Assembly: GCA_000827325.1 (NCBI GenBank) | Contig: KN832894.1 | Location: 248,001 to 312,000, forward strand | DNA: 64,000 bases | Source: Oidiodendron maius Zn | Lineage: Eukaryota; Ascomycota; Leotiomycetes; Myxotrichaceae | Direction of reading: 5' to 3' | In this document: positions 11,785 through 22,347 of the stretch, one piece after another | How positions within the stretch are numbered: the first letter of the stretch is position 1 | Layout of the letters: each line of letters starts with the position of its first letter | Position numbers and translations under genes: made by a program | The notes under the pieces: model-generated | The model's input: the letters and a program-made list of their open reading frames with translations, nothing else | Databases searched by the model: none | Told to the model about the DNA's origin: nothing

Positions 11785-12864
11785 TCATGACACTCGGAGA
11801 ACAACCTTCCCTGTTGCTTCGCAGTCTTCCATACGTTGATGAGCTTTGCCAACATCTTCAAGGTCAAAAACACTATCTAGAAAATGCTCCTTCCGATAGA
11901 CTTCATTTTTGACCTTCTCAACAGCATCTCTCAGTATTCTTCCTGCTTCTTCAAAATCTTCATCCAGAGTCGTGAAAGTGGTCAACTTACGCATGGCTGT
12001 AACAAGCCCCGCGCCGACTTCTTGTTTCCAGACCTTGCCCAAGATTCCGCACTTCACTACAGTTCCACCACGGGCTGTTGCCGGCATTGAAATTTTCTCC
12101 AGGGCTTCTAGGCCAACAAGCTCAAGCACAGTATCGACTCCTTTTGGCGCAATCTTGCGAATCGATTCTGGATCTGCCAGCTCCGACTCGAGGAGGACAT
12201 AATCAGCACCGGCATCTTTGAGCTTCTGAACTTTGCCCTTTTGCCTTGTGCTTGCAATGACTGTACATCCCTTATCCTTCGCAGCAAGAAGACCCCAAAG
12301 GCCGACACTACTGGTTGCCCCATGAATGAAGACGATGTCTCCAGGTTTAGTGTCCGCTGCCAAGAAGATTGCCCCATATGCTGTCCATAGGCCCATCGGT
12401 ATTGCCCCTAAAACTTCCCATGGCACATCGCGTGCCGCATCACCGAGAGTCCAGCAACGGCGGTAGTGACATATTGTATACTCGGCGTATGACCCATCGT
12501 ATGCCTTACCTCCACCATACGCCCAAGCAGCGACTCGATCGCCTACCTGAAGCCCTGTTTCTGCTCCAGCTTCGACTACTTCTCCAACAAATTCTTCCCC
12601 GATAATTTTGGGACATTGCTCATGAAACTCACCCTGGAATATGCCAAACTCTACTGGTGATATGGGCTCGGCATTTCTAGCACGTAGTTCGGCCCGATTA
12701 AGTCCTATTGCGTAGATACGGACAAGCACGAACTTTGAATTTGGCAGCGAGGGCCTAGGATAGTCTGTTCTATATGTAAAGCATGCAGCGGGCGGAGTTG
12801 ATCGCGGTGCTGTGAGTTCTACGGCACGCATCGTACCCGACGGGATGTTGCTCCAACTCGGCAT
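11785..12864 (-). CDS. Zinc-independent MDR oxidoreductase (quinone/enoyl reductase type)
   Basis: Single-exon protein of 359 residues in the medium-chain dehydrogenase/reductase superfamily. It has the N-terminal GroES-like fold with IGLNRAELRARNAE, then EEFVGEVVEAG and a GDRVAAWAYGG loop. The nucleotide-binding domain carries GATSSVGLWGLLAAK in place of the common GxxxxVG motif. The structural and catalytic zinc cysteines of alcohol dehydrogenases are missing, which points to an NADPH-dependent quinone or enone reductase. Start at 12864 is a clear ATG. It could reduce an activated double bond made by other enzymes in the locus. The exact substrate is unknown. Confidence 0.87.
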   Translation of the reverse strand: MPSWSNIPSGTMRAVELTAPRSTPPAACFTYRTDYPRPSLPNSKFVLVRIYAIGLNRAELRARNAEPISPVEFGIFQGEFHEQCPKIIGEEFVGEVVEAGAETGLQVGDRVAAWAYGGGKAYDGSYAEYTICHYRRCWTLGDAARDVPWEVLGAIPMGLWTAYGAIFLAADTKPGDIVFIHGATSSVGLWGLLAAKDKGCTVIASTRQKGKVQKLKDAGADYVLLESELADPESIRKIAPKGVDTVLELVGLEALEKISMPATARGGTVVKCGILGKVWKQEVGAGLVTAMRKLTTFTTLDEDFEEAGRILRDAVEKVKNEVYRKEHFLDSVFDLEDVGKAHQRMEDCEATGKVVLRVS

Positions 12865-13579
12865 TATGATTGACTGTCTGTGACTTGAAGCAGCGAAGAC
12901 TTCTGCAATAATGATGAGGTATAAGACGATAATGGATTGCTATGAACTATATAACATATGGACTATATGACATATGGAGCCTTACAAATCTGAGTCCAAA
13001 CGCATTTTTCAATAACAGAAGCCGAAGCACCCCGCACGAGTGACTTTATTGCAAGTTGAAAGAGTCTCGTGCCGAAAGATGATATATATGGGGCTGCGGG
13101 GCCTGAACATCCGGATTCCGCTCACTTGAAACAGTTTCTATAATTTGCCAGCAGAACAAACTATAAGCTTATCCGGATCACCTTTGATGTCGTCCCATTA
13201 GTCGTTATTTTTCAGTATTCGGAAGATGGTGTGATATCAATTGCCAATTTGCGTGCCAGAAAAATACAAATATCAAAAGTTGGTGACGTGAATCTGGGCA
13301 AGGTGTTTAAATGGCCCGCTCATGATGCCTTTGAGAGAAACCTGCGCATTTGTTGAATCATGCTGTAGAAGAATCTACATTGGATCGAGATACACCTACC
13401 AGATTCTGATACAATTTCAGGCACATTCTTTGCTGGGTTAATTCTCTCCACTATCCATGCTTGAGTTAGATTCAAATTCTAAGATGCTGTGAATGTTTTG
13501 AGTAATCTTTCTCCCCACCCCTTTTCGCACAGTTTCTACTGAACATATTCAATTGATTCACATATATCATAATCAAGCT
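12865..13579. promoter_or_regulatory. Promoter region of MDR gene, 3' flank of SDR gene
   Basis: About 0.7 kb, AT-rich with a TATATGG-type repeat around 12945-12976. It contains an ACCCCGC site and a GCGGGGC site (13096-13102) within 240 bp of the MDR start. Confidence 0.4.
13029..13035 (-). promoter_or_regulatory. GCGGGGT motif upstream of MDR gene
   Basis: ACCCCGC on the plus strand; wider reverse-strand context TGCGGGGTGC. One of ten intergenic copies of the heptamer in the left 45 kb. Confidence 0.4.
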
Positions 13580-14392
13580 TCACCCGTCCCACGAATACTC
13601 AGCATTTGGGTTCATGCCATTCTGCGCAAACTCCACAAGCACTTTATCGAAGTTTTTGAATGTTGTAACAAAGAACTTCTCCTGTCGAATACCTTCTACC
13701 AAGTCCCGCGCTGCAACTTCTGGAGACACAGCTCGCTCAAGGAAGAACTTTCGTAGAGCTGCCTCGTATTCTGGTTTCACGTATTTTCCTGAGGGCTTTT
13801 TGGAGGCTTCTGTAGCAACAGCACCTGGATATAATACGGTCACACCAATACCGTACTGCTTCAGAGTGGCAGCCATGCTCTGGCTAATGGAAATGTCAGC
13901 GGCTTTGCATAGATTGTATGGTATGCCGTTTTCTGCAAACTGTAACGGAGGTGCAATCCCATTCGGAGACGCCGTATTGACAATCCAGCCGCTCTTGCGC
14001 TCAATCATCTGTGTAACAAAGGCTTTAACAATTCGCAAATATCCAAGAACGCTGACCTCAAAAGCTTTACGAACTGCGTCCAGGTCAATATTTTCGATTG
14101 TCCCAGATGTTGAAAAGAAAGCGTTGTTGTGAAGTATGTCAGGAACTCCGATATCTTGGATAATCCGGAGACCTAGAGACGCGACGGCGGTATCGCTCGC
14201 CAGGTCACATTGGAAGTCGTGCACAATATAACCCTTCTGTCGCATTGCTTCTGCAGTCTCTTGCAGAATGTCCTCCAACACGTCAATGATGATAAGCCTT
14301 GCTCCTTGACTAGCATATTCAAACGCGACTGCCCGCCCAATACCCCGGCCGGCCCCAGTCACCAAAATCAACTTGTCCTTGAAGTCCAGCAT
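13580..14392 (-). CDS. Short-chain dehydrogenase/reductase (classical SDR)
   Basis: Single-exon, 270-residue classical SDR that interconverts an alcohol and a ketone (or imine) with NAD(P). The cofactor motif TGAGRGIG is at residues 12-19 and the NNA motif appears as HNNAFF. Catalytic Ser is in VNTASPNG, and Tyr-Lys are in YNLCK (YxxxK) around residue 165. A C-terminal region with VEGIRQEKFFV resembles fungal SDRs of unknown substrate. The ATG at 14392 is preceded by a roughly 770-bp promoter region with a GCGGGGT-type site. It could generate the ketone that a Baeyer-Villiger enzyme then attacks; that link is inference from co-location. Confidence 0.9.
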   Translation of the reverse strand: MLDFKDKLILVTGAGRGIGRAVAFEYASQGARLIIIDVLEDILQETAEAMRQKGYIVHDFQCDLASDTAVASLGLRIIQDIGVPDILHNNAFFSTSGTIENIDLDAVRKAFEVSVLGYLRIVKAFVTQMIERKSGWIVNTASPNGIAPPLQFAENGIPYNLCKAADISISQSMAATLKQYGIGVTVLYPGAVATEASKKPSGKYVKPEYEAALRKFFLERAVSPEVAARDLVEGIRQEKFFVTTFKNFDKVLVEFAQNGMNPNAEYSWDG

Positions 14393-15164
14393 TGCGTTTC
14401 TGATTTGTCAATATACAGATAGGAATTAATGAAAATGCATAAAATTGCGCTCAGCTAAAAAGGCACTGAGCTGTTACTTATCAGGTTCACACCTCACGCT
14501 GATTTAGAAAAAATAGGGAGAGCCGTAGCAAGGCTTCAATCAAGCATGTTTTCGTGCTCAACCATACAACTCGGTTCTCCATGAACTAGTATGCAACCGG
14601 ATGGCCAACTACTATGCGCTGATGTTTCGCATATGGGGTAGGTTGAGTACCCCGCTCCTCGGAAGCATGGGAACATTCGGCACTTTCGGCATCCAACACG
14701 AGGTTCTACGTCGACGCATTCTCGAGCCTTGTCGTTTCTTGTGCAGATTCTTCACTCACCCGGAAGTGGTTGAAGAATTGATTGAAGGTTTGACGCAATA
14801 TTCTAAAGTCCAGAGCTCCAAGCCGGGTTCTCGAGCGCGTGTATCCTAGTGGCAGTCAGCTTTGCAGAGAATGTCGCCTCTAGAAACTGGTATCTTGAGG
14901 AGCATAATATTTCATTCGAATAGGTATCATTTGAGAGGCAACAAGCTAATTTGGGTCAAGACTTGCACGATATTCTGGATAGTTTTTATGAATAGACCAA
15001 TCGGAAGGGCATAACGCGCGCTGTAATTGAGATCTAATATCGTAGACTAAATTGGTCTCCACCGCACTCATCTTAAGTCTTCCCACGAACGACATAACCC
15101 CGTGACTCATTTTATATTCTGCACAGCACAGTCTCTGGAAATCAGTTCCCTCAATATTCCCTAT
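14393..15164. promoter_or_regulatory. Promoter region of SDR gene
   Basis: About 0.77 kb between the SDR start and the 3' end of the first P450. The plus-strand open frame at 14601-14849 has no domain. One GCGGGGT site lies about 260 bp upstream of the SDR start. Confidence 0.4.
14649..14655 (-). promoter_or_regulatory. GCGGGGT motif upstream of SDR gene
   Basis: ACCCCGC on the plus strand, context GAGTACCCCGCTCC. Confidence 0.4.
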
Positions 15165-17022
15165 TCAACTTGTGGCTCGTCGCTTATACATGATAGAAGA
15201 TCTTGGATTTGGAGCCATGCTCACCCCAATCTCTAAAGGCGATGGCTTGCCCTGGTCTTCCGGGAATTTAAGGTCATACTTTGTGAGCAAATGCACCAAG
15301 AGAATCTTGATTTCATTCGAGGCAAAGAATCTCCCTGGGCAGGCATGTTTGCCGTGACCGAAAGAAATATGTTCATTACTCGTGGTCACGAACTGATACT
15401 TGCTTTCGTTGCCAGGTTGCATGCGCATGTTGTAGAAGCGATGGCCATCAAATTTCAGTGCATTTGGGTAAAGCTTTTCATCTGTCATGGCCGTGACGGG
15501 TATACCGAGGCAGGCATTCTTGGGGATCTTGGTACCATCCTTTAGGGTCACTGGTTCATCGGCCACACGGTTGATAGGGACTAATAGTGAAGTCAGCTTC
15601 GAGAAAGTCACCAAAAAATGGGTTTGTAGAAGCATATTTTCGTCTGTACATACCCAGAGTAACAGGGCTCAATCTCTGACTCTCCTTCATGAAGCTGTCC
15701 ATCAACTTTAAGTTGTACAGTACCGACTTGGTGAGAGCCCCTCCGTCCCAGTGGGCTTCAATTTCTTCCCGTAGAAGCTTCACATATTCTGGATGCTCAA
15801 TCAGATCATAAACAGCCATTACAAAGGTGTTGGCAGTTGTATGAATAGCGCCAAGAGAGTAGTTGAGCTGGCCCCAGACCAAATTGTAAGCGGGGAACCC
15901 TTTCTCCCGGGCAACTGTCTCCATCCATGTCAAGGCATCAACAGGCTTCTTGATTTGACGACCTTCCTTCTCAGCTTGCGCATATTCTTTTCTACGTCTT
16001 GCAAGCTCGGGGTCCATTAGGCGTGTTGCAATTTCAACATCTTTGCGAGCCTTGCGAGTTTGTGGTAGAAACCAGTGCACAACTGGGCGTAGTAGCACTG
16101 GAACCATTCTCAAAGCGTAGGCAGCAGCGAAGAAGTCCACTGTGTACTCCGCTGCAATTCTCAACCAGTCTGGGTCGTGGCAAAGTGGCTCTGGGAGGAA
16201 AATTCGCGATGATAGACGTGCAATCATTTTCAGCGCATCGACACTAAAGTGTGTAGATTGCCAATCTACTTGAATTAAGTATAATTAAGACTTGCTCTTG
16301 GATCAATACTAACCATCAGCGAGCGGGTATAGCTCCTTCAACGCAACTTCTGTTTCTGCGGATAGGATTTGGGTGACTTGACCTGAATTGACAATTATTA
16401 TTGCGTCGAGAAAAAAAGCAGGAGTGTTTGTTGGCTACTGATGGATGAATTCTAGGGATGCCATACCTAGAGATTGGGTCAAGCCAACCCTAACAGACGT
16501 GGTAAATACGCCGTTGTCAACGGCTGGACGGAAACCTTGAAATCCTGGATAAGTGGTAAAAAAGTCCTAATTGTATTAGGAATATGTTGAAAGCTTATGA
16601 AGCATACTGTACCTTCTTAAGGAACCCCCCGAATGTCATACGGTCATCGTTTCGCACTTCATCCATATAATTGGCGGGTAAGATAATCAATGGGCCAGTA
16701 CTGGCGAGCACTTGGAATGGACGACCGGTCTATGAGGTAGTTAGCGAATTATATATTAAAAATGATTTTTTCGACCCACCCGTGCAAGTGTATCATAGAT
16801 AAGGCTCTTTGCCGACCTCAGCCAGTTATGTTTCGCCTCCTGTGTTGTCTTGACATCTTCCTTGCCAATCAAGGGAAATCCAGAGTATGGTCGGTCCGTA
16901 ACACTAGGTCCAAACCATGCATAGGTTAAGACAGCAGCGACAGCTAGAATGATCACAGAGGCACCATTTATACCGTTTGCCACAGAGAAAAGTGTGACAT
17001 TGGCCGTAATGTGGTTTGGCAT
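15165..17022 (-). CDS. Cytochrome P450 monooxygenase (first copy)
   Basis: Membrane-anchored P450. The first exon (from 17022) carries a hydrophobic N-terminal anchor (ASVIILAVAAVLTYAW) and the start of the P450 fold. Further exons follow around 16733-16620, 16565-16465, 16383-16315, 16265-15650 and 15580-15165. The I-helix region reads LGAIHTTANTF. KESQR gives the ExxR motif, and the heme ligand Cys lies in FGHGKHACPGRFFA. Layout resembles ascomycete tailoring P450s of the ent-kaurene oxidase-like or indole-terpene type rather than housekeeping CYP51 or CYP61. It is divergent from the ketosteroid-dehydrogenase-like gene with about 516 bp between starts, which suggests shared control. No disabling change was seen in the exons I read. 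Confidence 0.88.
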
Positions 17023-17538
17023 TATGAAATATAATCAATGTTTGTTTGATCTGTAATAATGTGATGTTGTGAAGCGCGATCTTGCCTACAAAGATATAAT
17101 CTGAAGTTTAAGATGGAATTGACCATGGCCTAAAAATTAATCCCCCTCCCTTTGCCAGGCATGTTGTGTTATCACTCGTCTTCGGACCAAGTCGGAAGCG
17201 GAGCATTTCTTGCATCCGAGTTACCAACCTTCCAAAAATGAGGAGGTCTAATAGAACGCCGGGAACATTCAACTCGCGGCCGGTCTTATCCGAGGTAAGG
17301 TCATGATCGAAGTACCTGGATGCCTCGCGGGGTGAGGGGGTATTGATTGACAACTCTGTTTGAGCAAGCTATACACGCATTATGTTAGTGCTTTATCTGA
17401 CCGACAATGGTTTGGAGAACGTTCAGAAAATCGCAGAGCTTTAATATCAGAAAAGTTACTCCCAGAAATCTTCTTTGTGCTCCAGGTCATCAACCACATT
17501 CTTGAAGCGTCCAACGATAACCGTAACACAATACAATC
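17023..17538. promoter_or_regulatory. Bidirectional promoter, P450 / KSTD-like gene
   Basis: About 516 bp between two divergent starts. It contains a GCGGGGT site. A minus-strand open frame at 17108-17353 was considered and rejected. Confidence 0.45.
17327..17333 (+). promoter_or_regulatory. GCGGGGT motif between P450 and KSTD-like gene
   Basis: Context CTCGCGGGGTGAGG, about 210 bp upstream of the KSTD-like start and 305 bp upstream of the P450 start. Confidence 0.45.
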
Positions 17539-19170
17539 ATGAGTTGGGACGAAGAGTATGACATCGTGTGTGCCGGGTCTGGAATGGGGGGCCTAACTGG
17601 CGCCCTTACAGCGACAGAGCGTGGCAAGACTGCTATTGTGATTGAGAAGTTTGAACAATTGGGCGGAGTGTCGGCTTTGTCGTCAGGCCAGCTGTGGCCA
17701 GGGCCTAATCACCTGGCTGATGCTGCTGGAATCAATGATGATGAGGGCTTAGCAAAGTCTTATATTGATCATCTCTCGCAGGGTATGTCGACTCCAGAAC
17801 TACGAGATGCCTTCTTCATGGGGAGCCGCGAAGTATTGCGGTTCATGACAGACACGATTGGTATAGAAATGAGGGTCATCCGCAACCTGCCAGACTATTA
17901 CTATCCCAAAGTCGAAGGTTCGGCAGCCGAAGGACGATATATCGAGGTGGTGCCATTTCCCGCGCAGAAACTGGGTGAATGGGCTTCGAAAGTGCTCTGC
18001 TCTCCATATGGTCATTACTACAATTACTCCACGTCAAGTGAATGGATTGCTATGCAACGTGGTGGCGATCACCTCAATATACCTTTGAGGCGCCATGTCG
18101 CCGCGGACGAGCGATGTGCAGGGGCAGGGATGGCAGCGGCGCAGGTATTTGAAGCATTAAAGCGTGGAGTCAAGTTTTGTACTTCCACGGAAGTGACGCA
18201 GCTTGTGATCGAAGATGGAAAAGTCGTTGGCGTATTGACGAGTGGGCCATCTGGGACTCGTCGTATTCGTGCGCGCAGCGGAGTTCTTCTCGCAACTGGG
18301 GGATACGATTGGCATCCTACATTTGTCCGTAGCTTTGATGCTCTTCCATCAACTGGCAGTATGGCCCTTCCTACAATCACTGGTGATCATTTCGTCCTCG
18401 CGTCCAAAGCAGGTGTCATCCCGATGCCAGCTAGGGCACCGGCACAAACGCCGATTTTTGTAGGCTACAAGGTACCCAGTGAGACCATTTATGGGAATAA
18501 TGGCTCATCACGATTGTTAGTACCTGGGCAACCCCACTCCATCATCGTTAACCGGACAGGCAAACGTTTTGCAAACGATTCGTTCTATCCAGATGTTGCA
18601 ACGAAATGCGGGAGGTTTGATGGGCAAGAACAAGGCATGGTAAACTGGCCCGCATGGGTCATTTTTGACCAAAATATGCTCGACAAGAAAGGAATGTTAC
18701 CAGCTCCTCCTGGATCGCCACTGCCTGATGGCATGGCAATTGAAGCAGATAGCTTGTCTGCTCTCGCGCAGCTGGCAGGCATTGATGCCGAAGGCCTTCA
18801 AGCTACTGTCGAGCGTTTCAATGGGATGTGCAAAACAGGAGTGGATGAGGACTTTGAACGAGGAACTAACCCTTGGGGGTGTCTGATGGCGGGAGACCCG
18901 AAGCTGAAAAATCCTAACATGGCAGAACTCGCTAAAGCCCCTTTCTACGCCGTGAAGCTAGAGCGAGTCACCATGGGAGTTCCTACAGCTGGGCTGCCCA
19001 TAAATTGTGACGGCTGTGTTATCAATGCAGCCGGAGATGTTGTGCCAGGACTTTATGCGAGTGGTAATTCGGCATCCTGGCAAGACTGGGGCGGCGGATA
19101 CAATAGTGGTATTGCCAGTATGCGTGGGATGCTCTATGGCTACAAATCAGCACTTCATATGACAAGCTAG
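17539..19170 (+). CDS. FAD-dependent 3-ketosteroid delta1-dehydrogenase-like flavoprotein
   Basis: Single-exon flavoprotein of 543 residues in the FAD_binding_2 (fumarate reductase / 3-oxosteroid 1-dehydrogenase) family. It starts MSWDEEYDIVCAGSGMGG, where GSGMGG is the FAD dinucleotide motif. An Asp/Glu-rich EKFEQLGGVSALSSGQ follows, and the C-terminal FAD segment PGLYASGNSASWQDWGGGYNS ends the fold. Bacterial KSTD carries YPGPGxTIG at the matching C-terminal site; here it reads GGGYNSGIAS, so the Tyr may be kept but the loop differs. KSTD family members desaturate ring A of 3-ketosteroids. Assignment to that chemistry is a family inference; a different 2-enone former is possible. No introns, unlike most neighbours. 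Confidence 0.75.
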   Translation: MSWDEEYDIVCAGSGMGGLTGALTATERGKTAIVIEKFEQLGGVSALSSGQLWPGPNHLADAAGINDDEGLAKSYIDHLSQGMSTPELRDAFFMGSREVLRFMTDTIGIEMRVIRNLPDYYYPKVEGSAAEGRYIEVVPFPAQKLGEWASKVLCSPYGHYYNYSTSSEWIAMQRGGDHLNIPLRRHVAADERCAGAGMAAAQVFEALKRGVKFCTSTEVTQLVIEDGKVVGVLTSGPSGTRRIRARSGVLLATGGYDWHPTFVRSFDALPSTGSMALPTITGDHFVLASKAGVIPMPARAPAQTPIFVGYKVPSETIYGNNGSSRLLVPGQPHSIIVNRTGKRFANDSFYPDVATKCGRFDGQEQGMVNWPAWVIFDQNMLDKKGMLPAPPGSPLPDGMAIEADSLSALAQLAGIDAEGLQATVERFNGMCKTGVDEDFERGTNPWGCLMAGDPKLKNPNMAELAKAPFYAVKLERVTMGVPTAGLPINCDGCVINAAGDVVPGLYASGNSASWQDWGGGYNSGIASMRGMLYGYKSALHMTS

Positions 19171-19868
19171 GTATTTTGTACTAGCCATGGATGACCGAAA
19201 GATAAAGGAAGTGATATATAGATGCTTAATCCTCACTGTACTCATTGTTGATGGTATTGCATCATGGAGGTGGCCGAAAGTATTACTAGTCTACGGAAGT
19301 CATTTAATGGTATCTGTATCGTATAAAAATTGTTGCAAATTAGTGTCCTATCATGAGTCATATATAATTGTTAAGTTGTTGAAGAATGTAGGTACTTGTT
19401 TGAGCGACCGTGATATAGTGTTGATGCGTACAAGATGGACAGAACCAACTGTATCTCGACGCTACCGGATATTACATCTCTTATCGTGACCTCACATCGC
19501 AAATGACATATAACGTTGTATCACCAGAAATTTCTAAAGGGTATTATCTCTTACAGTATAAGTTGTCAAGTTGAGGGTCTCACGCGTTGATGCAGGCCGT
19601 GTGTAATCTCAGTCTTGCTGTTAATCACAGAACGGGGAGGTTGCAGAACTCTACAATGTAAGATACTATGCTTGATAATATAAACACATGCAGCACACGT
19701 GGCAAATCTGTTTGCATACAGTCATTTAATTGCATGAAATGTAACCAAGAATTATTAAGCATCTTTGTGGCTCAAAGAAGTGTGTGTTGTCAACAATCTT
19801 TGTATTTAAGTATCTGTAAATACAACTGAGTTACTCCACTTAGTCAACTGAAGGTCTGCACTACGTAA
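19171..19868. other. Convergent intergenic region
   Basis: About 0.7 kb between the 3' ends of the KSTD-like and extradiol dioxygenase genes, AT-rich. An open frame at 19187-19489 has no domain. Nothing else seen. Confidence 0.5.
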
Positions 19869-20729
19869 CTACCAAATATATGAAGTCATTATCGTCCCAA
19901 ATAGATTCCATTCACCCAACTTTGTTCCCACGTCTGAGCCTGCAGCACCGATATTCACAAGAAAGGGCATGAAATGTTCCGATTTGCCAGACGGCTGTAC
20001 AATTTCGTTATCTGGGAAGGTCTCTCTCCACTTCCTCATCTCAGTTAACTTCTCATTATGATCCTTGATTTTAGCCACCTTCTCCATCGCATCCTCAAAA
20101 GGCCGATTGTTTGGAACGGGCGGAGCACCAGGAACGCCCATGATGGAGGGGATAATGGCGCCAAAGTTGTGGTAGCTTGACCCACTACCAAGAATCACAT
20201 AGCCGTCATCCCTAAAACTCTCAAGGGCTGTCCCCAGCTTTAGAGATAGTTCAGTTTCCTCTTTTGGGGTCGGTATAGAGACCTGAACCACAGGGATATC
20301 TGCCTGTGGGCGAAGCAATAACATGGGGACCCAAACACCATGATCCCATCCTCTCTTGTTGTCAAGAACTGACTCAAAACCTTCCAGGTCAAGTCTTTCC
20401 TTTATTCGCCGTGCCAATTCGGGGTCTCCTTTGCCGGGGTATTTTATCTCCCACGCTTCCTTTGGGAGCTGCTTAGCTTCCTCTTCGAAGTAATCATAAT
20501 AGATCTCAGGATTGGCGCCCGAAGAAATATGTGGTTGGTCTGTCTGCCAATGAGCCGTCACAAGTATGATGCCTTTTGCCCCGTCAAGAACCCATTGACT
20601 TTCTTTGCAGAGGTCAACGAGAGGTTGTTGATGAGGAGCGCCGAGGATAGCAAAAGGACCTGCACCGTGAGACACAAAGAATGAAGGCGCGCGACCGCCC
20701 TTGAATGCCGTTCTCTTTTCGGTAGCCAT
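19869..20729 (-). CDS. LigB/DODA-type extradiol dioxygenase
   Basis: Single-exon protein of 286 residues in the class III (LigB) extradiol dioxygenase family, related to 4,5-DOPA dioxygenases. These non-heme iron (or zinc-site) enzymes cut an aromatic ring next to a catechol pair. Conserved histidines are at about residue 21 (VSHGAG), 60 (VTAHWQ), 130 (WDHGVWVPM), 187 (GSSYHN) and about 249 (SEHFMPF). These match the metal-ligand and catalytic positions of the family. Length is normal. The gene is divergent from an isoflavone-reductase-like gene and lies near an FAH-family hydrolase, a combination expected for opening an aromatic ring and processing the cleavage product. The in vivo catechol is unknown. 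Confidence 0.9.
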   Translation of the reverse strand: MATEKRTAFKGGRAPSFFVSHGAGPFAILGAPHQQPLVDLCKESQWVLDGAKGIILVTAHWQTDQPHISSGANPEIYYDYFEEEAKQLPKEAWEIKYPGKGDPELARRIKERLDLEGFESVLDNKRGWDHGVWVPMLLLRPQADIPVVQVSIPTPKEETELSLKLGTALESFRDDGYVILGSGSSYHNFGAIIPSIMGVPGAPPVPNNRPFEDAMEKVAKIKDHNEKLTEMRKWRETFPDNEIVQPSGKSEHFMPFLVNIGAAGSDVGTKLGEWNLFGTIMTSYIW

Positions 20730-21306
20730 CTAGGGTATTAAAAATGTTCTGGGTAATAGATGGATTAATCGTCTTCCGTGAAATTTTGAGGGCTGGGAAT
20801 AGAATTTAATGTACATCTTTCCCCGCAAGTTGAACAAAGGCCGAAAGCCTGATAGCTCTTCCGCGAGAAGCCTACCAAAACACTGGGGAAGGAATTCCCG
20901 AAATCAGACCATCCAAATTGCAAGCCATGTTTCCTTTGTCATAGCGATAGCTCTGTGCATACGGAATCATATTGTTCTGGAAGTCGGGTTCGGATTTGTA
21001 GCTACCGACCCAGTAATTCACGAAGGTATTTCCGACCCGAGGCCCCTCTGAATAACTGAACTTCGTTGCGCACAGAAGCAGGAAACTCATCACAGACCTA
21101 CTCTGACGGCTAATCACGTGTTTCACGGTGTAGGCTAAGTCCCGTCCATAATTGCGTTGTCTGTTGGTTGGCACGCATGTTGCCTGCTCCTTGAAATGCA
21201 TCTGAAGGCGGACACCCTCACACTACGGCTTCCGACAGTCGATTGTCTATATTACACCTGGGCACAACGATAACAGCACCCACCATCTCCACCACAGTTA
21301 TCAGTG
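20730..21306. promoter_or_regulatory. Bidirectional promoter, dioxygenase / isoflavone-reductase-like gene
   Basis: About 577 bp between divergent starts. Contains CCCCGC at 20821-20826 (GCGGGGA on the other strand). No gene inside. Confidence 0.45.
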
Positions 21307-22347
21307 ATGTTGCATCCATTGAAAAAGGTGCTCTTCATTGGGGTATGTCGATAGAAATTGTTATTTTGATCCTTATACTAATGATACAAGGCTTCAGGAA
21401 GCATTGGTGGACCTGTCTTCAAAAGACTCAGGAGTAAGGGTTTTACCTTGACAGTTCTCAGTCGCGCATCCTCCACGGCGACCTTCGATGAAGATGTGAA
21501 AGTTATCAAGCGTGACTATTCGGATCCAAATCTAGCGGAAGCGTTTGAAGGCCAAGATGCTGTTGTTTCATTTGTAACCGGAGCTGCAATTCTTGATCAA
21601 ATTAAGTTCATCGATCTTGCAGCAGAAGCGGGAGTGAAGAGATTCATTCCTAGCGAGTTTGGATCGAACACATTGAATTCAAGAGCACAAGAATTGGTCT
21701 TCTTCTACAAACAGAAATTTGCAGTCCTTGAGCATCAGCGTGCAGTTGCGGAAAAATATCCAAGTTTTACATGGACCGCAATTGCCACGGGACCAATTTT
21801 TGACTGGGTGAGCCGTGCCAAGTGTTTCGCACGCTTTCAGAAATTCTTGTACATGCTGATTCTCAGAATCGTGCTTTGTTAACTATTGCAGTAGTGTCTG
21901 GAAACTGGGTTCTTAGGATTCGACCTTAAAAATAATAGTGCACTAATCTACGATTCTGGAGACCAAGGCATCTCTGCCACCAATATGGGTACCACGGCAA
22001 AAGCAATCGAATCTATCCTCAATAATCACACGGCTACGGCAAATAAATATATTTACATATCATCCTTTACTGTATCTCAAAATAATATTCTTCGATCCCT
22101 GGAGAAAATCACAGGTAAGACGTGGACGGTCAACAAGGCGGACACCAAGAAAGGAGAGCGGGAGGGGCGAGAAAAACTAGCGAAGGGCGATTTTTCTGGT
22201 TTTAGGGAACTGCTTGCTTGTTTAATGTATGGTGAAGACACAGGAGGCGACTTCACCGGCAGCCCGGAAGGTGTGGCCAATGAATTGCTGAATTTGCCCA
22301 ACGAGGACCTTGACAAGACAATCGAGGCTATCATCGCCAGTACATAG
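21307..22347 (+). CDS. Isoflavone reductase-like NmrA-family oxidoreductase
   Basis: NAD(P)-binding, atypical SDR of the NmrA / isoflavone-reductase-like family (301 residues). Three exons (21307-21342, 21391-21807, 21895-22347) total 906 nt in frame. The first exon is only 12 codons, MLHPLKKVLFIG; it joins ASGSIGGPVF to form the cofactor motif GxSGxxG. The family-typical stretch VKRFIPSEFGSNT and the segment DWCLETGFLGFDL (the second intron falls after DW) follow. Family members reduce aromatic or enone substrates or sense redox state. Being divergent from an extradiol dioxygenase suggests both act on one aromatic or quinone-like intermediate. That is inference. Confidence 0.87.

Noticed and set aside
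17108-17353. Minus-strand open frame of 81 codons in the P450 / KSTD promoter
   Set aside because: No family resemblance; it occupies a divergent promoter.
19187-19489. Open frame after the KSTD-like stop
   Set aside because: AT-rich 3' flank, no recognisable domain, lies between convergent genes.
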